64,000 bases of DNA, from the NCBI GenBank assembly GCA_903951425.1, contig CAJBBX010000072.1, positions 21,297 through 85,296 of the forward strand, in the 5' to 3' direction. Below the pieces are notes generated by a model. That model was given only the letters and a program-made list of their open reading frames with translations. It made no database searches and was not told where the DNA came from. Below, one piece after another: positions 16,362 to 25,577 of the stretch. The stretch's first letter is position 1, and each line of letters starts with the position of its first letter. The stretch is from an uncultured Chthonomonas sp. GTDB lineage: Bacteria; Armatimonadota; Chthonomonadetes; Chthonomonadales; CAJBBX01. The position numbers and the translations under genes were made by a program.

Positions 16362-16832
16362 ATGAAGAGCTTCCCAATCAGCCCGGGTTCGGCCGGCGCC
16401 GTGGGGATGGTAGTGTTGCTGGCCCTCGTGATGCTGGGCCTGATGGCGCTGATCGCGTCGTTCGGCTGGTCCGCCAGGCACGCCAGCTTCGAGGTGAGCC
16501 GCCACGGGCTTCGGATCGCCGGGGCGATCTACGGCCGGACCATCGCGCTGAAGGACCTTGATGCGGACGGCGCACGGGCTGTGAACCTGCGCGAGAACCC
16601 CGACCTGGCGCTGGTCGTGCGGACCAACGGTTGCGGCATGCCGGGTTACGCCGCCGGCTGGTTCCGCACTCGGTCACGGCAGAGGGCCCTCGCGTTCGTT
16701 ACCGACCCGGCGCACGTTGCCTGCATACCCACCCGGCTGGGCTACATCTTGCTGCTCAGTACGCCGGAGCCCGCCCAACTGATCGACGCCTTGCGTGACG
16801 CTACGCGCGAGGACAACTGGCCCCCGGCCTGA
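16362..16832 (+). CDS. Membrane-anchored bacterial PH-domain protein
   Basis: This 156-residue protein has one N-terminal transmembrane helix (about residues 14-36). A soluble part follows with G-Y-A-A-G-W-F near 93 and Y-I-L-L-L-S-T-P near 129. This pattern is that of bacterial PH-like domain proteins, often of unknown role at the membrane. The soluble part has V-T-D strands typical of this fold. The gene is followed after 15 bases by the aldolase gene, so co-transcription is likely, but no functional link is known. The 85 bases before it contain no recognisable gene. Confidence 0.65.
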   Translation: MKSFPISPGSAGAVGMVVLLALVMLGLMALIASFGWSARHASFEVSRHGLRIAGAIYGRTIALKDLDADGARAVNLRENPDLALVVRTNGCGMPGYAAGWFRTRSRQRALAFVTDPAHVACIPTRLGYILLLSTPEPAQLIDALRDATREDNWPPA

Positions 16833-16847
16833 CCCAAGGAGTCGCTC

Positions 16848-17786
16848 TTGCCATCGAACCGATCTGACCGCCTTGCGCGCCTTATGCGGGCGGCTGCCGA
16901 GCACGGCATCGCCGTCCCGGCGTTCAACGTGCCCTACCTGCCCCTCGTGCGGCCGATCTGCGGGGCCCTGGAGCGCCACGGCGCGTTCGGCCTCGTGGAG
17001 GTGGCTCGGCTCGAGCTGTTCAAGTTCGAGGCGTGTTCCCTGGCCGCCGTGGCGGAGGAGTACGACCGTTGGGCCAACCGGCGCAACGATGCCCTGCACC
17101 TTGACCATGTGCCCGTCATCGATGAGGACAACCTGACCGTCGACTACGTAGCTTTGATCGCCGATGGCATCGCGCTGGGCTATGACTCGGTGATGGTCGA
17201 CGGCTCGCGGCTCTCCTTCGAGGGGAACATCGAGGCTGCGGCGCAGATCGTCGCCATGGCCCACCCGGAGGGCGTCCTGGTTGAGGCCGAACTGGGCGCT
17301 GTGCTGGGGCACGAGTCGGGTCCCATGCCGCCCTACGACGAGCTGTTCGCGACCAAGCGCGGCTTCACGGAGCTCGACCAGGCGCGCGCTTTCGTGGAGC
17401 AGTCCGGCGTCGACTGGCTCTCGGTCTCGGTGGGGTCGGTGCATGGGGCCATCGCTCCCTCGACCAAGGGGCAGACCAAGGTGACCGCACGGCTGGATGT
17501 GGAGCGTGTCTCCGAGTTGCGCGTTGCCACGGGCGTGCCCCTTGTGCTGCATGGCGGCTCGGGGATCGCGGTGGAGTACCTCCGCGCAGCGATCGGCGCG
17601 GGCATGGCGAAGGTGAACGTGGCGACGGACATCCGCCAGCCCTACGAGCGCGCATTGTCCGCCGGAGGCTCTGTGGCGGATGGGCAGTCTGCCGCCGCGC
17701 AGGCGCTGGACCGGTTGCTGACCGACGTGCTGCAGCTGGACGGCTCGCTGGCCATGCTTCAGAGCCTCATCGGAGAGCGGTCGTGA
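16848..17786 (+). CDS. Class II (zinc) fructose-bisphosphate-type aldolase
   Basis: This 312-residue class II aldolase family protein (ketose-bisphosphate type, as in FbaA/GatY/KbaY) starts at TTG 16848 behind AAGGAG. Zinc and catalytic residues are visible: D86 and H87 in H-L-D-H-V-P, E148 in E-A-E-L-G, H199 in S-V-G-S-V-H-G and H235 in L-H-G-G-S-G-I. The reaction would split a ketose phosphate into dihydroxyacetone phosphate and an aldehyde. The next genes encode a sugar kinase (four-base GTGA overlap) and a fucose-isomerase-like protein, so the substrate is likely a phosphorylated ketose made by those two rather than glycolytic fructose bisphosphate. Confidence 0.9.
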   Translation: MPSNRSDRLARLMRAAAEHGIAVPAFNVPYLPLVRPICGALERHGAFGLVEVARLELFKFEACSLAAVAEEYDRWANRRNDALHLDHVPVIDEDNLTVDYVALIADGIALGYDSVMVDGSRLSFEGNIEAAAQIVAMAHPEGVLVEAELGAVLGHESGPMPPYDELFATKRGFTELDQARAFVEQSGVDWLSVSVGSVHGAIAPSTKGQTKVTARLDVERVSELRVATGVPLVLHGGSGIAVEYLRAAIGAGMAKVNVATDIRQPYERALSAGGSVADGQSAAAQALDRLLTDVLQLDGSLAMLQSLIGERS

Positions 17787-19300
17787 GCTTCCTGGGCGTC
17801 GACGTCGGCACCACGGGCGTCAAGGCCGTCGCCTTCAGCGCGGACGGCGCCCAGATCGCCTCGGCCTACGAGGAGTACCCGCTCCTCTTCCCGTTCCGGG
17901 GCGCCGCCGAGCTGGACAGCGCGCGTGTGATCGCGGCCGCCCGCCGCGTCATCGCGTCCGTCGCAGCGCAGTCGGCGTCAGACCCGGTGCAGAGCATCGG
18001 CGTCGCGTCGCAGGGGGAGGCGTTCACGCCGCTGGCGGCCGACGGGTCGGTGCTGGGCAACGGCATGGTCTCCTCGGACACTCGGGCCGCCGACCTGGTG
18101 CCTGCCTTCTCCGAGGCCTTCGGGGCCGAAAGGCTCTACGGCACTACCGGCCACACGCCGTACCCGATGTATTCGCTCTACAAGCTGCTCTGGCTTCGCG
18201 ACAACCAGCCGGAAGTCTGGCGGGGCATGTCGCGCATCCTCTTCATGCAGGACCTCGTGGCCTACACCCTTACCGGCGAGATGGCCACCGACCCCAGCAT
18301 GGCCGCGCGGTCGATGCTCTACGACGTGTCGGCGGGGGACTGGTCGCCGGAGGTGCTGCACGCGCTGGTCCTTGACGCCGCTTGCCTGCCGCGCATCGTC
18401 CCGTCCGGTACGCCCTGCGGCGGTGTCACGGCCGAGGCAGCCTCCGAACTGGGGCTTGCCGCCGGCATCCCAGTGGCCTGTTGCGGCCATGACCAGCCCG
18501 TGGGCGCCGTGGGCTGCGGGGCCTCCAATCCGGGAGTTGCGGCCTTCTCCATCGGTACCGTGGAGTGCATCTGCCCGGCGCTGGACCGGCTTATCCTGGA
18601 CCCCCTGCTCATGCGGAGCAACCTTGCGTCGTATCCGCATGTGATCGGCGGGCTATGGACCACGGTCCTGTTCAGCATCACCGCCGGCAGCGTACTCCGC
18701 TGGTTGCGCGACCAGGTGGCCGTGTCGGAGACCGAGCAGGCCGCGGCCGACGGCGTCGACGCCTATTCGCGCATCATGGATGCGGCTTCGCCTGAGCCGT
18801 CGCGTCTGGTGGTCCTGCCGCACTTCGGTCCCACCGGGACGCCGCACTTCGACCCCGACGGCGCCGGGGCCGTGTTCGGCCTGAAGCTCTCCACCACCCG
18901 AGCGGAGCTCTTCCGAGGCTTCCTTGAGGGCATCTCCTACGAGATGAAGTGGAACCTGGACACGCTGGCCGGCGCGGGGCTCAACGTCACCGAGTTGCGC
19001 GCCGTGGGCGGCGGGGCCCGGAGCCCCATCTGGATGCAGATCAAGTCCGACATCCTGGGCGTGCCGCTCTCCACCATGCGGGTTTCCGAGAGTACCTGCC
19101 TCGGCGCGGCCCGGCTCGCCGGCGTCGGCGCGGGCCTGCTTGAGCCTGAAGCGGCCGAGGCCTGGGCCGTGGTGGGCCGCACCTTCGAGCCCGATCCCAA
19201 CCGCACCGCCCTCTACGAGGAGCGGTTCGCCATCTATCGTGACCTCTATCAGTCGATGGGGGGCGCCCGCAAGGCCCTCCGCACCATGAAAGGAGACTAG
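17783..19300 (+). CDS. FGGY-family carbohydrate kinase
   Basis: This 505-residue kinase has the N-terminal phosphate-binding motif DVGTTGVKAVAFSADG at about residues 5-20. The C-terminal FGGY signature region (E-L-R-A-V-G-G-G-A-R-S near 405) is followed by a metal-binding C-L-G-A-A-R segment. Length fits xylulokinase, fuculokinase and rhamnulokinase, which phosphorylate ketoses. GTG 17783 overlaps the aldolase stop, and the isomerase-like gene starts one base after the kinase stop. The substrate is inferred to be the ketose made by that isomerase. The sequence alone does not tell whether it is fuculose, rhamnulose or another ketose. Confidence 0.92.
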   Translation: MSFLGVDVGTTGVKAVAFSADGAQIASAYEEYPLLFPFRGAAELDSARVIAAARRVIASVAAQSASDPVQSIGVASQGEAFTPLAADGSVLGNGMVSSDTRAADLVPAFSEAFGAERLYGTTGHTPYPMYSLYKLLWLRDNQPEVWRGMSRILFMQDLVAYTLTGEMATDPSMAARSMLYDVSAGDWSPEVLHALVLDAACLPRIVPSGTPCGGVTAEAASELGLAAGIPVACCGHDQPVGAVGCGASNPGVAAFSIGTVECICPALDRLILDPLLMRSNLASYPHVIGGLWTTVLFSITAGSVLRWLRDQVAVSETEQAAADGVDAYSRIMDAASPEPSRLVVLPHFGPTGTPHFDPDGAGAVFGLKLSTTRAELFRGFLEGISYEMKWNLDTLAGAGLNVTELRAVGGGARSPIWMQIKSDILGVPLSTMRVSESTCLGAARLAGVGAGLLEPEAAEAWAVVGRTFEPDPNRTALYEERFAIYRDLYQSMGGARKALRTMKGD

Positions 19301-19301
19301 C

Positions 19302-20723
19302 ATGGGCCTAGGCGCCAAGCCGAGATTCGCCCTCTTCTTCGGTAACCGGGGCTTCTTCCCGGGATCGCTCATGGCTTCCGCGCGGCAGGAGGTGAAGGCC
19401 GCCGTTGAAGCGCAGGGCTACGAGACGCTGATGCTCGACGCCGATGCCACCCGCTTCGGCGCCGTCGAGACCCCAGCCGAGGGCGCCATCTACGCCCGCT
19501 TCCTGAAGGAGAACGAGGGCAAGTTCGACGGTATCATCCTCAGCCTGCCCAACTTCGGCGACGAGACCGGCGCCGTGGCGGCCCTGCAGCACGCGGGCGT
19601 GCCCATCCTGATCCAGGCCTATCCCGACACCATGGACCGCATGGAGCCCGCACTTCGCCGCGACTCCTTCTGCGGCAAGTTCTCCATCATGGATGTCTTC
19701 TGCCAGACCGGCGTGAAGTTTACCGCGCTCAAGCCCCACACCGCGGCGCCGGACAGCGCGGCGTTCAAGGCCAACGTGGACCACTTCGCCCGCGTCTGCT
19801 CGGTCACGTCGGCCTTCAAGGGGCTCGTGGTCGGAGCCATCGGCGCCCGCACCACCGCCTTCAAGACCGTCCGCATCGACGAACTGGCCCTGCAGAAGCA
19901 CGGCATCACCATGGAGACCTATGACCTCTCCGAGGTCTTCTGCCGAGTTCGCGCCCTGACCGATGCCGACGCCGCCGTGAAGGACAAGGCGGCCACGCTG
20001 AAGGCCTACGCCGACTTCAGCCGCGTGCCGGAGGAGAGCTTCTCGACCATCACCCGCATGGGCGTCGTCTTCGACCAGATCATCGAGGAGAACAACCTGG
20101 ACGCGGTGGCGATCCGCTGCTGGGTTGAGATGCAGCGCGAGATGGGCATCTCCCCCTGCGTGCTGCTCAGCGAGCTGAACAACCGCGGCGTCGTGGCGGC
20201 TTGCGAGGTCGATATGGGCAACGCGGTGGCCATGCACGCCCTGGCTGCGGCCTCCGGCGCTCCGGCCACGTGCCTCGACTGGAACAACAACTACGGCGAC
20301 GATGAGGACAAGTGCATCCTCTTCCACTGTGGGCCCGTGCCGCAGGACCTGATGACCGGCCGCGGCACCGTGACCAACCACGCCATCCTGGACAACGCAC
20401 CCGGCATCAACGCGTCGTTCGGCTGCAACGTGGGGCGCATCAAGCCGCAGGACTTCTCCTTCTCCAGCATGACCACGCAGGAAGGCAAGCTGAAGTTCTA
20501 CGTGGGCGAGGGCCGCTTCACGCCGGACCCGATCCCTGCGGTCTTCTTCGGCTGCGCCGGCGTCGCCCAGATCGGCGGACTGCAGGACGTCCTCCGCTAC
20601 ATCGGCTACAACGGGCATCGGCACCACGTGGGCATCACGCCCGGCAGCGTGGCAGCACCCGTCCGCGAGGCCCTGGGCTACTACCTGGGCTACGACGTGG
20701 CCTACCCGCAGATCGGCGAGTAG
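19302..20723 (+). CDS. L-fucose/L-arabinose isomerase-like protein
   Basis: This 473-residue protein is of the FucI/AraA superfamily. It has an N-terminal Rossmann-like domain (F-A-L-F-F-G-N-R-G-F-F-P near residue 8) and a central E-D-Q-x region equivalent (V-V-F-D-Q-I-I-E-E-N-N near 250). The C-terminal domain has a conserved C-E-V-D-M-G-N-A-V near 305. These enzymes interconvert aldoses and ketoses with a divalent metal. Start ATG 19302 has AAAGGAG upstream. It completes an isomerase-kinase-aldolase set with the two preceding genes. The GH29 fucosidase at 22223 makes L-fucose a natural candidate, but sulfoquinovose and other sugars use relatives of this fold. Confidence 0.85.
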   Translation: MGLGAKPRFALFFGNRGFFPGSLMASARQEVKAAVEAQGYETLMLDADATRFGAVETPAEGAIYARFLKENEGKFDGIILSLPNFGDETGAVAALQHAGVPILIQAYPDTMDRMEPALRRDSFCGKFSIMDVFCQTGVKFTALKPHTAAPDSAAFKANVDHFARVCSVTSAFKGLVVGAIGARTTAFKTVRIDELALQKHGITMETYDLSEVFCRVRALTDADAAVKDKAATLKAYADFSRVPEESFSTITRMGVVFDQIIEENNLDAVAIRCWVEMQREMGISPCVLLSELNNRGVVAACEVDMGNAVAMHALAAASGAPATCLDWNNNYGDDEDKCILFHCGPVPQDLMTGRGTVTNHAILDNAPGINASFGCNVGRIKPQDFSFSSMTTQEGKLKFYVGEGRFTPDPIPAVFFGCAGVAQIGGLQDVLRYIGYNGHRHHVGITPGSVAAPVREALGYYLGYDVAYPQIGE

Positions 20724-20777
20724 ACGCATCAGGCCGGATCGGGCGGCGCCTCCGCTCGGTCCGGCCTTCCACCCCCT

Positions 20778-22199
20778 ATGTCGACCACCCTCGTCTGGTT
20801 CCGGCGCGACCTGCGCTTGGACGACAACCCCGCATTGGCCGCCGCCGCCGCGCATGGCCCCGTGGCGCCGCTCTTCGTGTGGGCTCCAGACGAGGAGGAG
20901 CCCTGGGCTCCCGGCTCGGCGAGCCGCTGGTGGCTGCACCAGAGCCTCGCCGCGCTCTCGGCTGATCTGGCGCAGGCCGGCGCCCGTTTGCGCTTATCCC
21001 GAGGCGCCAGCGTCGAGGCCCTCTTGGCAGAGTGCCGCCGAACCGGCGCCCGCCGCGTCGTCTGGAACCGCCTCCCCGAGCCGCACCTGCGAGGCCGTGA
21101 CGAGGCCATGGCCCGTGCACTGGCTTCGGCGGGCATCGAGGCGGCCGCGTTCGACGCCTGCACCCTCTGGCGGCCCGGCTCCATCCGGAACGGCTCCGGC
21201 AACGGCTTCCAGGTCTTCACGCCCTTCTGGCGCGCCGGGGCGGCCATGCCTGTGGAGGCCCCGGGTCCGCGACCGGCGCGCCTGCAAGGTGTGGAGTGTG
21301 ATGGGGAAGGGCTGCCCCTTGCCGAGCTCGGGCTGCTCCCTGCAGTCGACTGGGCCTCGGGGCTGCATGCTGCCTGGGCGCCCGGCGAGGCGGGTGCGCT
21401 CGATGCGCTGCAGGCGTTCGCCGCCGGTCCAATGGAGCGCTACGCAACCGACCGCGATCTCCCGGCCCTGCCCGGCGTCTCGCGGCTGGCGCCGCACCTC
21501 CACTTCGGCGAAGTGAGCCCCCGCCGCGTCTGGCACGACCTCTGCGCGGGCCCTCCGCAGGGCGCACCGGCGGAGCCCTTCCTGCGGCAGCTGGCCTGGC
21601 GGGAGTTCGCGCACGACCTGCTGGCGCACCACCCCGAGACCGACGCCGAGCCGCTGCGGCCCGAGTTTGCCCGCTTCCCGTGGCGCTCCGACCCCGAGGC
21701 TCTGCGCAGGTGGCAGCGCGGGCAGACGGGCTACCCCATCGTCGACGCCGGGATGCGCGAGCTCTGGGCCACGGGCTGGATGCACAACCGTGTCCGGATG
21801 ATCGCCGCCTCGTTCCTCGTGAAGGACCTGCTCATCCCGTGGCAGGAGGGCGCGCGCTGGTTCTGGGAGACGCTGGTGGACGCCGACCTGGCTAACAATA
21901 CCATGGGTTGGCAGTGGGTCGCCGGCTGTGGCGCCGACGCCGCGCCCTACTTCCGCGTCTTCAACCCGAGCCTGCAGGGCGCGAGGTTCGACACGACCGG
22001 CGCCTACGTCCGCCGGTGGGTCCCCGAACTGGCGGGCCTGGCCGACCGCTGGCTCCACGCGCCATGGGAGGCGCCTGCCGACGCCCTCCGTGCGGCGGGC
22101 GTGGAACTCGGCAGCAGCACCCCGCGCCCCATGGTTGACCATGCCCAGGCCCGGCAGGCGTCGCTGGCGGCATACAAGGCGATCGCCGCCGGCCGCTGA
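20778..22199 (+). CDS. phrB: Deoxyribodipyrimidine photolyase
   Basis: This 473-residue photolyase/cryptochrome-family protein begins T-T-L-V-W-F-R-R-D-L-R, the usual N-terminal antenna-binding domain. Its FAD-binding helical domain has R-Q-L-A-W-R-E-F, W-x-x-G-x-T-G-Y-P-I-V-D-A-G-M and N-R-V-R-M-I-A-A-S-F-L-V-K-D-L. N-N-T-M-G-W-Q-W-V-A-G-C-G is the lesion-binding region of class I CPD photolyases. It repairs UV-induced cyclobutane dimers using light. A ribosome site is not obvious upstream of ATG 20778. The gene stands apart functionally from its neighbours and ends 23 bases from the convergent fucosidase gene. Confidence 0.95.
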   Translation: MSTTLVWFRRDLRLDDNPALAAAAAHGPVAPLFVWAPDEEEPWAPGSASRWWLHQSLAALSADLAQAGARLRLSRGASVEALLAECRRTGARRVVWNRLPEPHLRGRDEAMARALASAGIEAAAFDACTLWRPGSIRNGSGNGFQVFTPFWRAGAAMPVEAPGPRPARLQGVECDGEGLPLAELGLLPAVDWASGLHAAWAPGEAGALDALQAFAAGPMERYATDRDLPALPGVSRLAPHLHFGEVSPRRVWHDLCAGPPQGAPAEPFLRQLAWREFAHDLLAHHPETDAEPLRPEFARFPWRSDPEALRRWQRGQTGYPIVDAGMRELWATGWMHNRVRMIAASFLVKDLLIPWQEGARWFWETLVDADLANNTMGWQWVAGCGADAAPYFRVFNPSLQGARFDTTGAYVRRWVPELAGLADRWLHAPWEAPADALRAAGVELGSSTPRPMVDHAQARQASLAAYKAIAAGR

Positions 22200-22222
22200 G
22201 CCCGCCGGGCCGTCAGCACTCC

Positions 22223-23560
22223 TTACTGCGTGTCCAGCACCACCACGGTGTCCACCGCGTCCGGCGCCGTCGTCGGGCCCACGAGCGTCACGTCGCCGCC
22301 CGTGCGGAGCACCTTCAGCGTGGTCCCGTGGTCGGCCAGAAGCGAGGCGCGCTTGATGAAGGCGGGTAGCCCCTTCACCGCGATGCGCCCGTCGGCGGGC
22401 CAGTTGAAGACGTGGAGGTAGACCTTGGAGCCCTTCGTCGTGGCGCGTCCCCAGTCTGGGCGGCCGATGGGGCTGGCCGTGGTCCCGTGGATGCTCTCGG
22501 CGTTCTTGCGCATCCAGGCGCCCATGGCCTCGAGCCGCTCCACGCTGGCTTCGGGGATGAGACCCTCGGCGGTGGGGCCCACGTTGAGCAGCAGGTTACC
22601 GCCCTTCGATGCCACGTCCACCAGCATGCGGATCAGGTCCGGCGCCGATTTCCAGTTGGTGTCGCTCTTCTTGTAGCCCCAGGTGTCGTTCATCGTGATG
22701 CACGACTCCCAATCCACTCCGGGCAGGCCGGTGGCGGGCACCTCCTGCTCGGGCGTGCCGTAGTCGCCGGCGAAATCTCCCTCCTTGTTGAGGCCCTGCA
22801 TCCCCTGGCGGCCCTTGTCCACACGGTTGTTGACGATGATGTTCGGCTGCAGGCTCCGCACGTAGCTGTAGAGCTCCTTGCCCATGTCATGCGTCCAGGT
22901 GCTCTCCCACTCGCCGTCGAACCACATGATGCCCAGCGGTCCGTACTCCTTCACGAGCTGCTTGAGCTGGGCCTTCATGTACTCGATGTACGCGGGGAAG
23001 CTGGCCGGATCGGCGGGCCGCTTGTCCCACGGGCGGCGGGGCAGGTAGTCGGGCTCGTGCCAGTCCATGATGGAGTGGTAGAAGCAGAGCCGCATCCCCT
23101 CAGACTTGCAGGCCACGGCCAGCTCCTTCAGGATGTCGCGCTTGAAGGGAGTGGACATGACGTCCCAGTCGCTGTTCTTCGCGTCGTAGAGGCAGAAGCC
23201 GTCGTGGTGCTTGCTGGTGATGACGACGTACTTCATGCCGGCGCGCTTGGCCAGCTTCACCCACTGCAGGGCGTTGAACTTGACCGGGTTGAACTGGGCC
23301 AGCAGCGGCTCGTAGTCCGGCACGGGGATCTTGGCGTTGGTCATGATCCACTCGCCCGTGCCGCCGGCCTCCTTGCCCTGCCACTCGCCGGCCGGGATGG
23401 CGTAGAGGCCCCAGTGGATGAAGAGGCCGAAGCGGGCGTCGCGGAACCAGCCCATCCGCTTGTCGCGCTCGGCGGGCATCTCCGAGGGCGTCTGGGCCAG
23501 GGCGGGCGGCATGATCGAGGCCAGGCAGGCGGCCAGTATGGGCAGGCAGAGGCGTCGCAT
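22223..23560 (-). CDS. Secreted GH29 alpha-L-fucosidase
   Basis: This 445-residue protein has a signal peptide (about residues 1-22, ending A-L-A-Q) and the GH29 barrel: W-F-x-D-A-R-F-G-L-F-I-H-W-G near 38, and Y-V-V-I-T-S-K-H-H-D-G-F near 111. The likely nucleophile is D215 in M-W-F-D-G. A short C-terminal beta-sandwich completes it. It releases terminal L-fucose in the periplasm or outside the cell. AGGAAG precedes ATG 23560. The gene starts four bases after the GH51 stop, so the two are an operon. The fucose-isomerase-like pathway at 16848-20723 could use the product. Confidence 0.93.
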   Translation of the reverse strand: MRRLCLPILAACLASIMPPALAQTPSEMPAERDKRMGWFRDARFGLFIHWGLYAIPAGEWQGKEAGGTGEWIMTNAKIPVPDYEPLLAQFNPVKFNALQWVKLAKRAGMKYVVITSKHHDGFCLYDAKNSDWDVMSTPFKRDILKELAVACKSEGMRLCFYHSIMDWHEPDYLPRRPWDKRPADPASFPAYIEYMKAQLKQLVKEYGPLGIMWFDGEWESTWTHDMGKELYSYVRSLQPNIIVNNRVDKGRQGMQGLNKEGDFAGDYGTPEQEVPATGLPGVDWESCITMNDTWGYKKSDTNWKSAPDLIRMLVDVASKGGNLLLNVGPTAEGLIPEASVERLEAMGAWMRKNAESIHGTTASPIGRPDWGRATTKGSKVYLHVFNWPADGRIAVKGLPAFIKRASLLADHGTTLKVLRTGGDVTLVGPTTAPDAVDTVVVLDTQ

Positions 23561-23563
23561 GGG

Positions 23564-25054
23564 CTACTTCCTTTCGATGGTCGCGCGGGCGGATACGAAG
23601 CCCAGGGCGGGTACGGTGACGCGGAGGCGGCCATCCTGCGTGGCGGCCTGCCAGGCCGTTGGCTCCACGGCGTTGGGGGCCTCCCAGCTGTTGGCGGCCT
23701 TGGGATCGCTCCCGTGCAGGGCGTCGGCTCCGGTGGCGGCGGTCACGACGGCGTCGTTCAGGCGCACGTCCAGCGTCACGGCGTCGGTCTGGCTCCGGTT
23801 CACTGCGAAGAGGACCAGGCGGCCTTCGTCATCCAGGCAGGCCGAGACGTCGAGCATAGGCGCGTCGCCCCGCGAGCCGGCCTTGTAGGTGGGGCAGTCG
23901 AGTTGTGTGCAGAGGGATCGCCCCGCAGTGTGCCGGGCCATTAGGGCAAAGGGATGGTAGATGCTCTGGATGAGTAGTCCGTCGGGCCGCGTGAGCATGG
24001 GCGCGATGATGTTGACGATCTGCGCGATGCAAGCCACTTTCACCACGTCGGCGCGGCGGATGAACGCATTGAGGTACTGGGCGCAGACCAGCGCGTCCTC
24101 CAGGTTGTACACCTCTTCGATGAGGTGCGGGGCCTTGGTCCAACGGCCGTCCATCTCCATGGCCTTGTACCAGACGTTCCACTCATCGAAGGAGAGGTGG
24201 ACCCGCTTGTCGGACCGCTTCATGCCGCGGACGTAGTCGAAGAGGCCCGCGTAGTCCGCGATGATCCGGTCGATCTCGACGCCCTCGGCGAGGTACCAGG
24301 CCGTATCGCCGGCGTGGTTGGAGCTGTAGCGGTGCGCCGAGACGTAGCTGACGTGGTCCCAGCAGTACTCCAGCACCTCGCGGTCGTAGGCCAGATACGT
24401 ACCCATAGACCGCCCCGACGAGCCGCAGGCCACCAGCTCGATCGTCGGGTCGAGGCCGCGCATGAGCTTGGCCGCCTGGTCGGCCCGTCGGGCATACTCC
24501 GCCGCGGGCACATGCCCGGCCTGCCAGGGGCCGTCCATCTCGTTGCCCAGGCACCAGACCTTGACGCCGTAGGGTTCGCGCCGCCCATTGGCCACGCGCC
24601 GGTCGGCCCAGTAGGTGCCGGCGGGCATATTGCAGTATTCGACCAGCGCCTGCGCCTCCATGGCTCCCCGGGTGCCCAGGTTCACGGCCATCATGGGCGC
24701 GGTGTCGGCCTTGCGGCACCACTGCATGAACTCATCGACGCCGAACTGGTTGGTCTCGACGCTCTTCCAGGCGTAGTCGGGTCGGGCGGGCCGCTGGTCG
24801 CGCGGGCCGATGCCGTCGGTCCAGTCGTAGCTGCTGACGAAGTTGCCGCCCGGGTAGCGCATCAGCGGCATGCGCAGACCGCGAACGGCCTCCAACACGT
24901 CGGTGCGGAACCCGTCCTCGTCGGCCAGAGGGCTGTCGGGGTCGTAGACGCCCTCGTAGACGGCGCGGCCCATATGCTCAAGAAAGCCGCTGAAGATGCG
25001 CGGATCGATGGGCCCGGCGTGGAACTCGGTGTCAAGGGTAAGCGTGGCAAGCAT
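23564..25054 (-). CDS. GH51 alpha-L-arabinofuranosidase
   Basis: This 496-residue enzyme is of the usual GH51 size. The acid/base is E172 in G-N-E-M-D-G and the nucleophile is E291 in F-D-E-W-N-V-W. The N-terminal H-M-G-R-A-V-Y-E-G-V-Y and R-Y-P-G-G-N-F segments are family hallmarks. No signal peptide is seen, so it acts in the cytoplasm on imported arabinosyl oligosaccharides. ATG 25054 has GGAGCG upstream. It is the first gene of a two-gene unit with GH29; its promoter must be in the long gap that begins here. Confidence 0.96.
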   Translation of the reverse strand: MLATLTLDTEFHAGPIDPRIFSGFLEHMGRAVYEGVYDPDSPLADEDGFRTDVLEAVRGLRMPLMRYPGGNFVSSYDWTDGIGPRDQRPARPDYAWKSVETNQFGVDEFMQWCRKADTAPMMAVNLGTRGAMEAQALVEYCNMPAGTYWADRRVANGRREPYGVKVWCLGNEMDGPWQAGHVPAAEYARRADQAAKLMRGLDPTIELVACGSSGRSMGTYLAYDREVLEYCWDHVSYVSAHRYSSNHAGDTAWYLAEGVEIDRIIADYAGLFDYVRGMKRSDKRVHLSFDEWNVWYKAMEMDGRWTKAPHLIEEVYNLEDALVCAQYLNAFIRRADVVKVACIAQIVNIIAPMLTRPDGLLIQSIYHPFALMARHTAGRSLCTQLDCPTYKAGSRGDAPMLDVSACLDDEGRLVLFAVNRSQTDAVTLDVRLNDAVVTAATGADALHGSDPKAANSWEAPNAVEPTAWQAATQDGRLRVTVPALGFVSARATIERK

Positions 25055-25577
25055 GTGCGGCGCTCCTGTTCCGGTAGTTGGCCGGTATAGGTTCGCCGCC
25101 GAAACCGTCGTTCCCTGCCGGGACGGGGATCGCCGGTTGGCGCTGACCCTGGCAGAGAGGTGAACATCTTGACTGCCTTGGCCGGGCGGCGAACTCCTGC
25201 AGCCGGGTCCGCTGCATAGGTCGCAACCGTCCCAGGCGCCCTTCCACCGCCATCCATGCCGGCGCGGACCTGCGGCGTGCCGCCGTCCGACCTCGCCGGC
25301 GTCACGCTATGGCCAGCAATCCCATGCAGCCGTCAGTGGACCTCCGATTACCTGCGGGCGCCAAACAGCGTGGCAATCGTTGACTAGGTAGATTCGCAAG
25401 TTATCGTCATACAATGGCGCTCAGGATCTTGCAACAGCAAAGACGGAATCGTACGTCGGCCGCCGTCATCCATTTACAGACTAAAACGCTCCATAGGTCG
25501 TAGAGCCGTCTTGAAACTGGTCGTTGTACGTGCTACCATCGTTCGTCGGTATTTCCATGTGGTCTGGATGATGCGCT
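25055..25577 (+). other. 523-base gene-free region between divergent units
   Basis: This is the only gene-free stretch above 300 bases. No convincing gene, RNA gene or repeat was found. The right-hand 200 bases are visibly richer in A and T than the surroundings and contain promoter-like hexamers for the cassette at 25578; the left part must hold the promoter of the GH51-GH29 unit. A second weaker pair (TTGACT at 25380, TATCGT at 25402) was seen but not scored as a feature. Confidence 0.6.
25511..25539 (+). promoter_or_regulatory. Candidate promoter for the 25578-27911 cassette
   Basis: TTGAAA (25511-25516) and TACCAT (25534-25539) are separated by 17 bases. They match the -35 in five of six and the -10 in four of six positions, 38 bases before ATG 25578. 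The position is right for the four-gene cassette, but the -10 is imperfect. Confidence 0.4.

Noticed and set aside
19308..20939. 543-codon minus-strand open frame
   Set aside because: Antisense to the isomerase gene and to the start of the photolyase gene; composition is that of a shadow frame.
22412..23944. 510-codon plus-strand open frame
   Set aside because: Opposite to the GH29 and GH51 genes, which have intact catalytic motifs.
25380..25407. TTGACT with TATCGT and a 16-base spacer
   Set aside because: The -10 matches in only four of six positions and the site is about 170 bases from the next start; the pair at 25511 is better placed.
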